DNA from: an uncultured Lachnospiraceae bacterium
GTDB taxonomy: Bacteria; Bacillota; Clostridia; Lachnospirales; Lachnospiraceae
Assembly: GCA_947246015.1 (NCBI GenBank)
Contig: CAMXQE010000003.1
Coordinates: 1-64,000, forward strand
Direction of reading: 5' to 3'
DNA: 64,000 nucleotides
Each line of letters starts with the position of its first letter. Positions within the stretch are counted from its first letter, which is position 1. The notes under the pieces are model-generated. The model was not told where the DNA came from. It was given only the letters and a program-made list of their open reading frames with translations, and ran no database searches. Below are positions 1 through 7,923 of this stretch, in pieces. Both the position numbers and the translations under genes were made by a program.

Positions 1-789
1 GGATTTTCTTAACATTTCTTCCATCGCTTTCACATATTCATCAAATGTCATAACCACAGAAGATCCCACAAAACTATAAAGAGTATTTACTGCATTTGGA
101 AAAGCATTTGCTAATGCCTCTCGTAAAGTTGGCCCATTCTTCTCTGCCGCTTTAACTCTATCATCAATTTCTTTTTGTATTTCTTCTGCTGTTTTAACTG
201 TTGCAAAACTGCAAGAACCTTTCACTCCATTTCGTTCCATAATACTGCGATCAAAATACACCGGCACGGATGTGTAGTCATTAAGACTTTGCTGCCACTT
301 GTCCATAGAAAGGTAAGCGTCCCAATTTCCGGAACTTTTATATTCCTCCATAACCTCCTTTATCGCCGTACTGTAGTCTGCCTTATCTAAATAACTTTTC
401 ACTCCTGTCTTTTCAAACAGAATATCTGCTCTCTGCTTATCTCCTAAAGATGTATTTCCCGTCTCCTGATTAAGCATCATAAGTTCAGCATAGCTACAAT
501 TTCTTGGATCTATAATCCATGCATGGTGCATCCTTTCAAATTCTTCTCCCTCTGCGGTCCTGCCCTTTAATATGTAAATTGGCGTATCATCCGAATAAGT
601 GTCTGAACGATGTATCTCAACGCTCTCCCCTGTCTTTGGATTTGAAAAAGACATCAACGGTTCATTCACTTTACTTCCTCTGTTTATATCTTCTATTTGA
701 TTATTAAAATTCTTACCTAAAACTCTCTTTTTACCCGTCACATAATTCGAGTTAATTCCAGTATTATTATCGATTCCATTTACATTCAT
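1..789 (-). CDS. Uncharacterised protein, C-terminus beyond window edge
   Basis: An open frame runs from an ATG at 789 to the left edge without a stop (about 263 residues seen). GGAGG sits about 8 bases before the ATG. The N-terminus reads MNVNGIDNNTG, then a polar, mostly soluble protein with no signal peptide or membrane segment. I do not recognise the family. It is the most distal visible member of the minus-strand operon led by the LytTR regulator, after a 308-bp gap that carries two copies of a structured repeat. Its composition (polar, Asn/Lys/Glu-rich, no cysteine clusters) is like that of the three upstream unknown proteins. Its C-terminus, where those proteins share a tail, lies outside the window. 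Confidence 0.75.
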   Translation of the reverse strand, partial: MNVNGIDNNTGINSNYVTGKKRVLGKNFNNQIEDINRGSKVNEPLMSFSNPKTGESVEIHRSDTYSDDTPIYILKGRTAEGEEFERMHHAWIIDPRNCSYAELMMLNQETGNTSLGDKQRADILFEKTGVKSYLDKADYSTAIKEVMEEYKSSGNWDAYLSMDKWQQSLNDYTSVPVYFDRSIMERNGVKGSCSFATVKTAEEIQKEIDDRVKAAEKNGPTLREALANAFPNAVNTLYSFVGSSVVMTFDEYVKAMEEMLRKS

Positions 790-834
790 TTTCTTTAATC
801 CTCCATTGCCATCAATATTTTATTGGCAGCTCAT

Positions 835-880
835 CTGTCGTTCAGAGCCACCTCTGCTCTCTCATAATAAGTCCAAGCAG
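835..880. repeat. Structured direct repeat, copy 1
   Basis: This ~46-bp element begins CTGTCGTTCAGAGCC and is repeated 170 bp away at 1005. It can fold through CTGCT...AGCAG, while the other copy has CTGCCC...GGGCAG, so the stem is kept although the bases differ. It lies in the gap between the unknown genes at 1098-1649 and 1-789. Confidence 0.55.
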
Positions 881-1004
881 TTTATTACTTCATGCAGACA
901 TACCACCTGACTTCCCCTGTCAAACTTCATGACACCCCCTCGCTAAAAATCTGCCATCTGCTTATAATACGAACCAACCCTCAAAAAAGTTTCATACAGC
1001 CCCT

Positions 1005-1051
1005 CTGTCGTTCAGAGCCGCCCTGCCCCCTTGCAATAAGTCCGGGCAGTC
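1005..1051. repeat. Structured direct repeat, copy 2
   Basis: Second copy of the element at 835, roughly three quarters identical by eye, with the shared core AATAAGTCC in the loop. It lies about 45 bp past the stop codon of the gene at 1098-1649. The bases between the two copies show no convincing gene. Confidence 0.55.
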
Positions 1052-1097
1052 CGCAGAAGCAAAGGTTTATGCGCCTCTGCGGAATAAGATGTAAAGA

Positions 1098-1649
1098 TTA
1101 TATTTTCACATCCAGCCCTTTTGCTCCTGCTGATTTCCCAGATACCATTGACGTGATGCTCTCGTCAGCGAAAATCTCATCCAAAACATCTGACGGTATC
1201 GGTTTTCCACATGTCCATCCGGGTACTTTCGCTTTCACAGCACTGGAAACCTTATTTGCGATGTTTACTTCCAACTGCCCTAACGTCCATGCTGCGGCTA
1301 CCCGGTCTTCCTTCTTTAATGTCTTATAATAATTGCTTTTTGCTTGGGCCATTTCTTCCCACTCTACCTCATTATCACCAGACATTCCATAGTATTTGTA
1401 AAACGCATCTTTCACACTGTTAAAAACACGCTGCTTCATTTCGTCAGATACATTGATAATCTTCCTCGCATTGGGATTGTTGGTAACGCACATTCCCTCT
1501 ACGCCATAAGAATTTTTACGGTGACCGGAAAGATAATCTTCAAGCGTATTCCTGCCGCCTGTCCCAGAGCTTCTGCCGAAAGTCTTATTCCCTCCGTTCA
1601 TCCTTGAAAAGAGCTGCCAGATTCCCTGACTGTTATTTCCTATACGCAT
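1098..1649 (-). CDS. Uncharacterised 183-aa protein, tandem paralogue A
   Basis: The protein starts MRIGNNSQGIWQLFS and ends GAKGLDVKI. The start at 1649 matches the paralogue and gives the same length (183 aa); an extra Met codon lies directly before it, and GGAGGG lies upstream. It is closely similar along its length to the neighbour at 1673-2224. Shared blocks include RKNSYGVEGM, IINVSDEMKQ, GMSGDN, KVPGWT and GKPIPSDVLDEIFAD. It has no signal peptide and no membrane helix. I do not know the family or function. Only 23 bp separate it from the upstream paralogue, so the two are co-transcribed. The first ~40 bases of the two genes are almost identical, which suggests duplication. Confidence 0.8.
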   Translation of the reverse strand: MRIGNNSQGIWQLFSRMNGGNKTFGRSSGTGGRNTLEDYLSGHRKNSYGVEGMCVTNNPNARKIINVSDEMKQRVFNSVKDAFYKYYGMSGDNEVEWEEMAQAKSNYYKTLKKEDRVAAAWTLGQLEVNIANKVSSAVKAKVPGWTCGKPIPSDVLDEIFADESITSMVSGKSAGAKGLDVKI

Positions 1650-1672
1650 CATAAATCCCTCCTACACCAGTA

Positions 1673-2224
1673 TCAGATTTTTACATCAAGCCCTTTTGTC
1701 CCGGATGATTTCCCAGATACGATTGAGGTAACACTCCCATCTGCGAAAATCTCATCCAATACATCCGACGGTATCGGCTTTCCATTCGTCCATCCCGGCA
1801 CTTTTTCTTTGACCGCAGTAGTTACCGCGTGTGCAAGGTCTAAGTGGAGCCGGCTCAATGTCCATGTGGCCGGAGAACGGTCACTCTCTTTCAGCGTCTT
1901 CACGTAAGAATGTATCTTGTCATAATACGCATCTGTTTCAGCTGTATTATCGCCAGACATTCCGCCATACTTGTAAAACTCTTTTTTCACGTCCTCAAGA
2001 ACATACTGTTTCATTTCATCCGATACGTTTATGATCCTTTTCCAGTCTGACCTTCCGGTTATCCTCATGCCCTCTACGCCATAAGAGTTTTTCCTGCGCC
2101 CGGAGAGCAGATCTTCAATAGCTTTAGAATTCGGATTACTTTTCTGGTTCTTCGCCCCCGAAAACGGAAAACTTTTGTTTGAAAAGAGCTGCCAGATTCC
2201 CTGACTGTTATTTCCTATACGCAT
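1673..2224 (-). CDS. Uncharacterised 183-aa protein, tandem paralogue B
   Basis: This is the sister of the 1098-1649 protein, with the same N-terminus (MRIGNNSQGIWQLFS), the same length and nearly the same tail (GTKGLDVKI). The ATG at 2224 is preceded by GGGAGGT at 7 bases; an in-frame GTG further upstream is less well placed. Residues about 17-40 differ most from the sister. The middle and C-terminal half are conserved, including KVPGWTNGKPIPSDVLDE. No export signal of the classical kind is visible. It sits between the 239-aa unknown protein and its sister in the LytTR-led operon. Function unknown. Confidence 0.8.
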   Translation of the reverse strand: MRIGNNSQGIWQLFSNKSFPFSGAKNQKSNPNSKAIEDLLSGRRKNSYGVEGMRITGRSDWKRIINVSDEMKQYVLEDVKKEFYKYGGMSGDNTAETDAYYDKIHSYVKTLKESDRSPATWTLSRLHLDLAHAVTTAVKEKVPGWTNGKPIPSDVLDEIFADGSVTSIVSGKSSGTKGLDVKI

Positions 2225-2240
2225 AATAAACACCTCCCTG

Positions 2241-2960
2241 CTATATGGTTAAATCCAACTGTACGCCTTTGCCTTCTTCCTGCACTTTCACAGTCTGGCT
2301 TGATCCCGCCTTTATCTGTTCCATTAATTTTTCCAGAGTTTCCGCCTTTTCCAGCTTCTTCTCCTTTAAGGCTTCCTTTTCTTTCTTCTTTGCACGTTTT
2401 TCCGCTATCTGCTTCTGTACCTTTTCCTTATAGACTGTTCCGGGATTCTCCATTGTGTCCTTGCTCCTGCCGACCATCCAGTAAGACACTTTCCCATTTT
2501 TGTCAATAAGGGCACCTGCGCTGAGTATCTCGTCATTGTTCTCCTTTGCAAACTTCTCCACCCGTTCTGAATTACCGGACATTTCAGCAAAGACTTTCTC
2601 GTACTTTGCCGCCGCCGCAGGGTCTGATGCCATCTTCTCTACGATGCTGGAAGAAACCGCTATGTTGTTATAGCCCCTGCTCCCAAGCATATAGGCATCT
2701 TCCTGTTTCCCATTCTTGAAATCCGCCACGGTTATGTTCACACCCGGATACTTTTCTTTCAGGCTGTTCAAGTAATCCTGTGTGTTCCCGTTAAGCCCAT
2801 TGCTCCCGTTTGTCCTGCCTGCTGCATTCTCTTGCCCTGCTGCCTTTGCCGCCGCAAGCTCCGCAAAGCCCACGCCGCCGCCTTTTCCTGCCGCTACATT
2901 CTTCTGGTACTGCTGCGCCAGATAATACTCTCCTAATTTACCCGTCAACCCAAAATCCAT
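2241..2960 (-). CDS. Uncharacterised 239-aa protein with charged coiled-coil-like C-terminus
   Basis: Starts MDFGLTGKLGEYYLAQQYQ at 2960, with AAAGGAGAGG just upstream; the ATG lies 3 bases upstream-of-frame from the kinase stop, so translation is probably coupled. Residues ~20-60 are Ala/Gly-rich. The centre contains VNITVADFKNGKQEDAY and a short Ser-Ser-Ile segment. Residues ~175-220 are a run of Lys/Glu likely to form a charged helix. It ends QLDLTI, close to the LDVKI ends of the two following proteins. It may belong to one of the Lachnospiraceae DUF families (DUF6033 comes to mind, not verified). No signal peptide. It is the first gene after the two-component pair. Confidence 0.75.
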   Translation of the reverse strand: MDFGLTGKLGEYYLAQQYQKNVAAGKGGGVGFAELAAAKAAGQENAAGRTNGSNGLNGNTQDYLNSLKEKYPGVNITVADFKNGKQEDAYMLGSRGYNNIAVSSSIVEKMASDPAAAAKYEKVFAEMSGNSERVEKFAKENNDEILSAGALIDKNGKVSYWMVGRSKDTMENPGTVYKEKVQKQIAEKRAKKKEKEALKEKKLEKAETLEKLMEQIKAGSSQTVKVQEEGKGVQLDLTI

Positions 2961-2962
2961 CT

Positions 2963-4399
2963 TCAACCTCTCCTTTCATTTTTCATCATCACGGACAGAA
3001 TGAACACCTTGTCCTTTACTCTGAAATCCATTGTTCCCTCATACTTCTCCGCCGTGCTTTTGATGTTCGCAAGCCCTATCCCGTGGGATTTCTTGTCTGC
3101 CTTATCCGTTATGGGGAACTCCTCCTGCCGCCTCCGCACCAGCCGCCCATCAAAGCTGTTCTCCACTTTCAGGATCAACAGGTTGCCCTTCTGCAGGGAA
3201 CTCAGCCGGATAAAGGCTCCCTCCTCCGGCTCCTTTGCTTTCAGCTTCCGGCATGCTTCAATCGCATTATCCATTGCATTCCCTAAGATAACGCCTATGT
3301 CATAGCTGTGTATTTCAAACCCCTGCGGGAACATCAGCTTGTCGGCATCCATCTTAAGGCCAGGCACATCCCGCACCGCCTCATGGTATTTCATGTTCAG
3401 CAGGGTATCCGCCACCGTGTTCCCCGTCTTAAATCGGACTTCCAGTTTTTCAAGGCTCCGGTTCAGTTCCGAAAGGTAATCCTGCAGTTCCCCATCCCCG
3501 GCAGGAAGCCGCTGGATGACGGCAAGGGTATTTTTCATGTCATGCTTCATGCCCCTAATGCCGGAATAGATGCGCTCCATCTCCTCCATGTGTTCCTGCA
3601 GGCTGCTTATCTGCTTTTCAAGGACGATCCTGCCGCTCTTTTCCCTGTTCCAGCAAATCATATCTTGAAACAGCTTCACACCGTACAGGATGGAAAGCAG
3701 TGACAGGAGCAGGATTGCCGGAATCACCACGACCAGAACGGGGTATCTGTCATACAGCATTTTGGGAACACTGTCCTCCACCATAATCATGATGATGCGT
3801 AGCAGCATACAGATCATAAGCCCTACCGCCGCAGGAGTAAGGATGAACAGCAGTTCCGTCCTGTTGATGCTGTAATCCTTTTCACGGAAATCCCACACAA
3901 TCTTTTTCAGCGAAAAGTACAGCAACAGGGCAATAGCCGCATACTGGAGCAACTGCGTTCCGGCCACACCAGCTTTTATCGCCATACCGATAGCTTTTTC
4001 TGACTGGAACACGTCTTTCCCTACAAGCCAGTTAATAATATCAAGCACCCATCCGTCCACCACATTCAACAATATAACTGGTGCATATCTGCTGATATCC
4101 AGAACCGCCTGGAACGAAACTATAAGGAATACCGTAACAGGACGGAACGCTTTATAAAAGCACAAAGCAAGGAATGATATAATGCAAAGCGACAATGCCA
4201 GCGTCCCGACCGCCACCTTATAATCTTCATACCCCGGCGGCGAAACCCACATCACCGCCATTCGCAAAACCACATACAAGACCGCCACACACAGCCCATT
4301 CCACCTGCCTTTCATGCGGCGTTCCAGAAAGCTCCCTAAAAAATACTGCAGGCAGTACCCCTGAAAGACCGTCAGTACTGCATATAACATATCCGCCAT
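2963..4399 (-). CDS. GHKL sensor histidine kinase (AgrC/LytS-like architecture)
   Basis: A membrane sensor kinase of about 478 aa. Residues 1-245 are mostly hydrophobic and give around six to seven membrane spans, with no large outer domain. A helical linker leads to the phospho-acceptor motif MKHDMKN (His near 286), an N-box GNAMDNAIEA (~376) and a G-box HGIGLAN (~440). This is the HPK10/GHKL type that pairs with LytTR regulators and often senses peptides (family knowledge). The regulator gene precedes it: its stop lies two bases before this ATG (TAAAATG). A GTG at 4417 is an alternative start that would overlap the regulator. Ligand unknown. No agrB/agrD-like peptide gene is seen nearby. 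Confidence 0.88.
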   Translation of the reverse strand: MADMLYAVLTVFQGYCLQYFLGSFLERRMKGRWNGLCVAVLYVVLRMAVMWVSPPGYEDYKVAVGTLALSLCIISFLALCFYKAFRPVTVFLIVSFQAVLDISRYAPVILLNVVDGWVLDIINWLVGKDVFQSEKAIGMAIKAGVAGTQLLQYAAIALLLYFSLKKIVWDFREKDYSINRTELLFILTPAAVGLMICMLLRIIMIMVEDSVPKMLYDRYPVLVVVIPAILLLSLLSILYGVKLFQDMICWNREKSGRIVLEKQISSLQEHMEEMERIYSGIRGMKHDMKNTLAVIQRLPAGDGELQDYLSELNRSLEKLEVRFKTGNTVADTLLNMKYHEAVRDVPGLKMDADKLMFPQGFEIHSYDIGVILGNAMDNAIEACRKLKAKEPEEGAFIRLSSLQKGNLLILKVENSFDGRLVRRRQEEFPITDKADKKSHGIGLANIKSTAEKYEGTMDFRVKDKVFILSVMMKNERRG

Positions 4400-4400
4400 T

Positions 4401-5105
4401 TTATACACTGGATACACCCCCGTTCTGCAAAAACCACATATACGCCTTTACAAATTCGCCATACTTCTTCTTGGTCAGATATACCCGGTCGCCGTTTGTG
4501 AGGGTTATGATCTCATTGTCATACTCCGTGATGTGAGCCATGTTCACAATGTACGCCCGGTGGCAGCGGTAGAATTCCTCCCCAAGCTGCCCTTCCAGCT
4601 CATCCATAGCCGCATAGATCTCTATGGCCTTATCCGCCCCAGCGGTGTGTATCTCCAGTTTCTTCGCCCGGCTCTCAATATACAGGATGTCAAACTGGTC
4701 AAGCGTGAGGTTCCTTGTCCTGATAAATAGGCATTTCCTTTCCTTCTTTTTCTTTGCCTCCCTTTCCGCCTTTTCCAGCACTTCCTCAAATTTCCCCTCG
4801 TCCACGGGCTTTAACAGGTAGTGGAACGCATAAAGGTCAAGGGCATCGAACACATACTCCTTAATGCCCGTGATGAATATGAGGACGGTATCCTCCTGCC
4901 GTTCCCGCAGGTTCCTCGCCGCCTCAATTCCGTTCATGCCGTCCATCTGTATGTCGAGGAACACAATGTCAAACCGCTTCCCCGACGCAAGCAGCTCATC
5001 ACCCGTGGCATAGGCTTCTATGCTGCTCCCCGGCTTCTGCTCCTCAATCAGGGCGCATATATGCTCCCTTATCGCTTTTTCATCATCTACAACTGCTATA
5101 TCCAA
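4401..5105 (-). CDS. LytTR-family response regulator
   Basis: Two-domain regulator of 234 aa. The receiver domain (1-120) has acidic VDDE at 6-9, phospho-acceptor Asp51 in FLDIQMDG and Lys99 in LLKPVD. The C-terminal LytTR DNA-binding domain (~130-230) has the typical FYRCHRAYIVNM and GDRVYLTKKKYGEF blocks. LytTR proteins bind paired direct repeats. A pair of 10-bp repeats 22 bp apart lies 70-100 bp upstream of this gene, next to a -10-like TATAAA, so autoregulation is likely. It is the first gene of an operon of at least six genes. The downstream genes are not known two-component targets, which makes them the probable output. Confidence 0.92.
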   Translation of the reverse strand: MDIAVVDDEKAIREHICALIEEQKPGSSIEAYATGDELLASGKRFDIVFLDIQMDGMNGIEAARNLRERQEDTVLIFITGIKEYVFDALDLYAFHYLLKPVDEGKFEEVLEKAEREAKKKKERKCLFIRTRNLTLDQFDILYIESRAKKLEIHTAGADKAIEIYAAMDELEGQLGEEFYRCHRAYIVNMAHITEYDNEIITLTNGDRVYLTKKKYGEFVKAYMWFLQNGGVSSV

Positions 5106-5140
5106 AATCCATCACCTCAAATCCATATAGGCGTTCACCT

Positions 5141-5208
5141 TTTATATCGGCAGAAAAAATGCGTTTTTTGGGCGGTGGGAACGAAACGACTACTTTTCGG
5201 GAACGAAA
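5141..5208 (-). promoter_or_regulatory. Candidate LytTR operator and promoter
   Basis: On the minus strand TTTCGTTCCC occurs twice (plus positions 5199-5208 and 5177-5186), 22 bp apart, i.e. two 10-bp boxes on the same face with a 12-bp gap. This spacing is typical for LytTR dimers. A -10-like TATAAA lies at 5141-5146 with no good -35, as expected for an activated promoter. The operon's first ATG follows about 35 bp downstream. Confidence 0.55.
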
Positions 5209-5340
5209 GGAAAAGGCATTTTGAAAAAATGTAAAAATAAGTCTAAAGTTTTTCGCCTTTCGTCCGGCAGCTCCACTCGCATATTACCTCTAACTTCCCC
5301 GCTTTCCATGTAATTTCCGGCCTGCCTGTGAAAATAACAG

Positions 5341-5374
5341 ACCGCCGCATATGGTGGTGGGCCATCTGCGGCGG
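5341..5374 (-). terminator. Stem-loop after the 5389-5598 fragment
   Basis: ACCGCCGCA pairs with TGCGGCGGT across a 16-base loop. It lies just past the stop codon of the minus-strand fragment at 5389. The U-run after it is weak (TCTGTTATTTTC), so it is a probable but not strong terminator. The remaining bases up to the LytTR promoter show nothing further. Confidence 0.5.
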
Positions 5375-5388
5375 TTAACTTTTGTAAA

Positions 5389-5598
5389 TTATCCTAAAGA
5401 TTTCAAATTCCTGCGGTATTCCTCCATTTCTGCCTCGCTTACCGTGTCGTAGACAAACTGCAGCTCACTGGCCACGGAATCCCTCTCCTTCGGCAGATAA
5501 GCCGTGACCGGGTAAAAGTTTGAACTGGAGTTGCCTGCCAGCGCAAGCGTACCATCATCCCCGCTCTCCGTCCCGATGCTCAGGCCGTTTATCCCCAT
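5389..5598 (-). pseudogene. 69-aa C-terminal gene remnant
   Basis: The frame reads MGINGLSIGTESGDDG...AEMEEYRRNLKSLG. The sequence just upstream of the Met is in frame (LKKLRA) and is then closed by a TAG. No good ribosome site precedes the Met, and the reading sense is protein-like throughout. I take it as the C-terminal end of a larger gene whose front is gone, cut where the plus-strand gene at 5626 begins. It could still be a short real gene. A stem-loop follows it. Not recognised. Confidence 0.45.
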
Positions 5599-5625
5599 TG
5601 CCCGCAGTTTCTTAAGCTATGAAAA

Positions 5626-5980
5626 ATGATGATAGAGATTGGTTCATTTTACAAATTCATCATATCCAAAGAAGACTTTCAAATGGAAAACACTATAAAT
5701 ATAGGTGAAATTATAAGCGACGATATCAATGAATTACTTCAAAAAAACGAGAACAATAGTGTTAAAAATGAAGCTGTTATATACGGACAGCTAATGCGTA
5801 TATTCCGTATGCTATGTTACCAAAAACGGTGGTCAACCATCCCTATGGCAGTCAAATTTGCTTAGTTCAATACATGATACTTACAATAAGGCTCAAACAA
5901 CTTATTATAATGTACCCTATAGGGTGGACAAATTTAAAAGTTCATACCCTAAAATCGGACAGTTTATCAATTATTTATAG
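5626..5980 (+). pseudogene. Frameshifted small protein gene, about 117 aa if repaired
   Basis: The frame opened at 5626 (a more likely start is the Met of MENTINIGEIISDD at 5683) runs to a stop at 5865. At the A5 run at 5822-5826 the sense jumps one frame: with one A fewer, the protein continues YQNGGQPSLWQSNLL and on through YNVPYRVDKFKSSYPKIG to a TAG at 5978-5980. Both halves look coding and together give one acidic then basic small protein. The last bases overlap the end of the convergent acyltransferase gene. A single-base homopolymer change could be real decay or an assembly error. Family not recognised. Confidence 0.5.
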
Positions 5981-6967
5981 CCTCTTGGTCCGCTTTGATA
6001 AAAGCTTCTTTGCCACCTGCCCAATCAGCAGATAGCATAACGCGGAAACTACTACCGTAATTGCCGCACTCGTCAAAAACCGCAATGCAAAACTCCATTC
6101 CACAGCATTTACACACCACATAAAGATATATGTGTGAGTCAGATAAATATACAGCGAACATTTTCCAAGAAAAGCAACTACTTTTTCTTTTATCCTGAGT
6201 TTGGATACCAACAGCAGCACCAGAAGCGTCCAGATTACTGCCGCCCCGATTTCCATCCGCAGCAGCTGCTCCGCTTCCCTGCCTACGGCCACATTCTCAT
6301 CCAGTCCGGAACGCACAACAAAAAACATCCCGGCCGCCAGCACCGCAATCATTATGCCTCCGGCCCTGTCCGCCGCTTTCCTTAACGGTTCTTCATATTC
6401 CGCCGCTGCCACCCCTATGGCAAAAGCGATATTCGACACAAACCAGAAATCCTGCTTCCCCGCTTCATATAACGCATAAGAAAAAACATATGTAAAGATG
6501 CAGAACACCGTACATCTCGGTCCTTTCCCGCCCATTATGGTATATACCACGATAAAACCAATATAGAAAATAAACAGCACGAACATATACCAATAATCTT
6601 CTCCGCTCACGAATTTCCAAAAATCATGAAGGGATGTAAAGCCTCCTGACAACAGTTCAATAGCTCCCACTACAAGAAAATAAGGAATGTATACATTTTT
6701 TATCCGTTTCCATATGAATTGAGGGTGCATCCGCTCCTGCCCCAGCGATTTTACCATCGCATAGCCGGAAAAAAGGAAGAAAATATCCACCCCGTACGGC
6801 CCTAATTTACTCAATGCCAGCCGGAACATCTCCGCATTCCCCTCCGTGGGTGTAAACCATGTCCACCACTCCGCATAATGGGACAGCACCACCATCACTG
6901 CTGCCATCCCCCGGAACCAATCCGTCTCCCGTTTATTCATAAGCTGTCCGCCGTTATTACTCCCCAT
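5975..6967 (-). CDS. Acyltransferase family 3 membrane protein (OafA/YrhL type)
   Basis: Integral membrane O-acyltransferase of 330 aa. The family signature Arg-X10-His is present as R19...H30 in FRGMAAVMVVLSHY. About ten hydrophobic spans follow to the basic C-terminus. Members transfer acetyl or other acyl groups to cell-surface sugars (family knowledge); the substrate here is unknown. I start at 6967, where AGAGGAG stands 8 bases upstream; another ATG at 6940 is nearer the conserved start but has a weak site. No glycan biosynthesis genes adjoin it, so it is an isolated gene in a decayed region. Confidence 0.85.
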   Translation of the reverse strand: MGSNNGGQLMNKRETDWFRGMAAVMVVLSHYAEWWTWFTPTEGNAEMFRLALSKLGPYGVDIFFLFSGYAMVKSLGQERMHPQFIWKRIKNVYIPYFLVVGAIELLSGGFTSLHDFWKFVSGEDYWYMFVLFIFYIGFIVVYTIMGGKGPRCTVFCIFTYVFSYALYEAGKQDFWFVSNIAFAIGVAAAEYEEPLRKAADRAGGIMIAVLAAGMFFVVRSGLDENVAVGREAEQLLRMEIGAAVIWTLLVLLLVSKLRIKEKVVAFLGKCSLYIYLTHTYIFMWCVNAVEWSFALRFLTSAAITVVVSALCYLLIGQVAKKLLSKRTKRL

Positions 6968-7191
6968 TCCCCGTACTCCTCTTCTTTTATCGTTTCCAAT
7001 ATTATCCGGAACCACTTGCATCATAACAATGCTTACAGATATAATCAAGAAACATGTGTTTAAGGTTTTCTTAAGTTTTCTTTAAGATAATGCACGAAAA
7101 TCGGCTTTTTATCTCCATTTTGTTGCCAACCAAAGCGAAACAGATTAAAATAGCAATATACAAATCCAATTATGAAAGGTATGATAATCAT

Positions 7192-7794
7192 ATGAATAAA
7201 ATAAAACTTAAAGCTCTTTTTATCTCCTTTGCCGCTTCGTTCCTCCTTTCTGCCTGCGGCTCCGGTTATGACGCATCCGATTCGTCAGGGACAAACACTG
7301 CGGCAGCGGAACCGGCAGCCAGCATCTCTATTGATGAAGTCTCATCCACTGTAGAACTGACCATTCCCAAAAACTATATGGAATCGGTCACTCAGGGAGA
7401 GCTGGATACCGCAGCCGAAGAAATGGGCATTGAATCCATTACTTTACAGGATGACGGCAGCGCCGTATACAGAATGACCATCGAACAGCATCAGCAAATG
7501 CTGGCTGATATCAGGGAAAATATCAGGATAGGCATGGAAAGCATGAAAGAATCCAACGATTACAAGAATTTCGTGGACATTACCGCCAATGAAGATTATA
7601 CGGAATTTACGATTACCACCACCGAAGAAAGACTGGATGTAAAAGAATCCTTTTCTGTAATGACCTTTTATATGTATGGAGAAATGTATAATATGTTTAA
7701 CGGAACACCGGCCGCCAACATCCATGTAGAATTCATTCATGCCGAAACAGGAGCCGTCGTAAGTGCCGCAGACTCCTCCAACAAAAAAAACTGA
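7192..7794 (+). CDS. Predicted lipoprotein, function unknown
   Basis: 200-aa protein with a short Lys-rich start, a hydrophobic stretch and the lipobox LLSAC ending at about residue 18, so it should be lipid-anchored on the outer face of the membrane. A Ser/Ala/Thr-rich linker follows, then an acidic domain from ISIDEVSSTVELTIP to the end. The start at 7192 is chosen because it gives a normal signal peptide; an earlier in-frame ATG at 7090 would put 34 polar residues before it. No catalytic motif is visible. It is followed by a double stem-loop and seems to be a single-gene unit. Confidence 0.7.
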   Translation: MNKIKLKALFISFAASFLLSACGSGYDASDSSGTNTAAAEPAASISIDEVSSTVELTIPKNYMESVTQGELDTAAEEMGIESITLQDDGSAVYRMTIEQHQQMLADIRENIRIGMESMKESNDYKNFVDITANEDYTEFTITTTEERLDVKESFSVMTFYMYGEMYNMFNGTPAANIHVEFIHAETGAVVSAADSSNKKN

Positions 7795-7823
7795 CCGGCA
7801 ATGAAAAATTTGAGAGGGCAAAA

Positions 7824-7887
7824 GAGTGAAAGATTTTTCAAATCTTTCACTCCACAAGTTTGTGTCTGCGCTGCATCCACAAACTTG
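7824..7887 (+). terminator. Two stem-loops after the lipoprotein gene
   Basis: GAGTGAAAGATTT pairs perfectly with AAATCTTTCACTC around a 3-base loop (7824-7852). A second hairpin, AAGTTTGTG with CACAAACTT, follows directly (about 7857-7886). Neither has a clear T-run, so their role in stopping transcription is inferred from position. Confidence 0.5.
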
Positions 7888-7923
7888 GTATGCACAAAAA
7901 ACAATGCAGAAATGAGGAAATAA

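Noticed and set aside
2963-5105. A complete agr-type quorum system
   Set aside because: Kinase and regulator fit, but no AgrB-like protease or AgrD-like peptide gene is present in the window.
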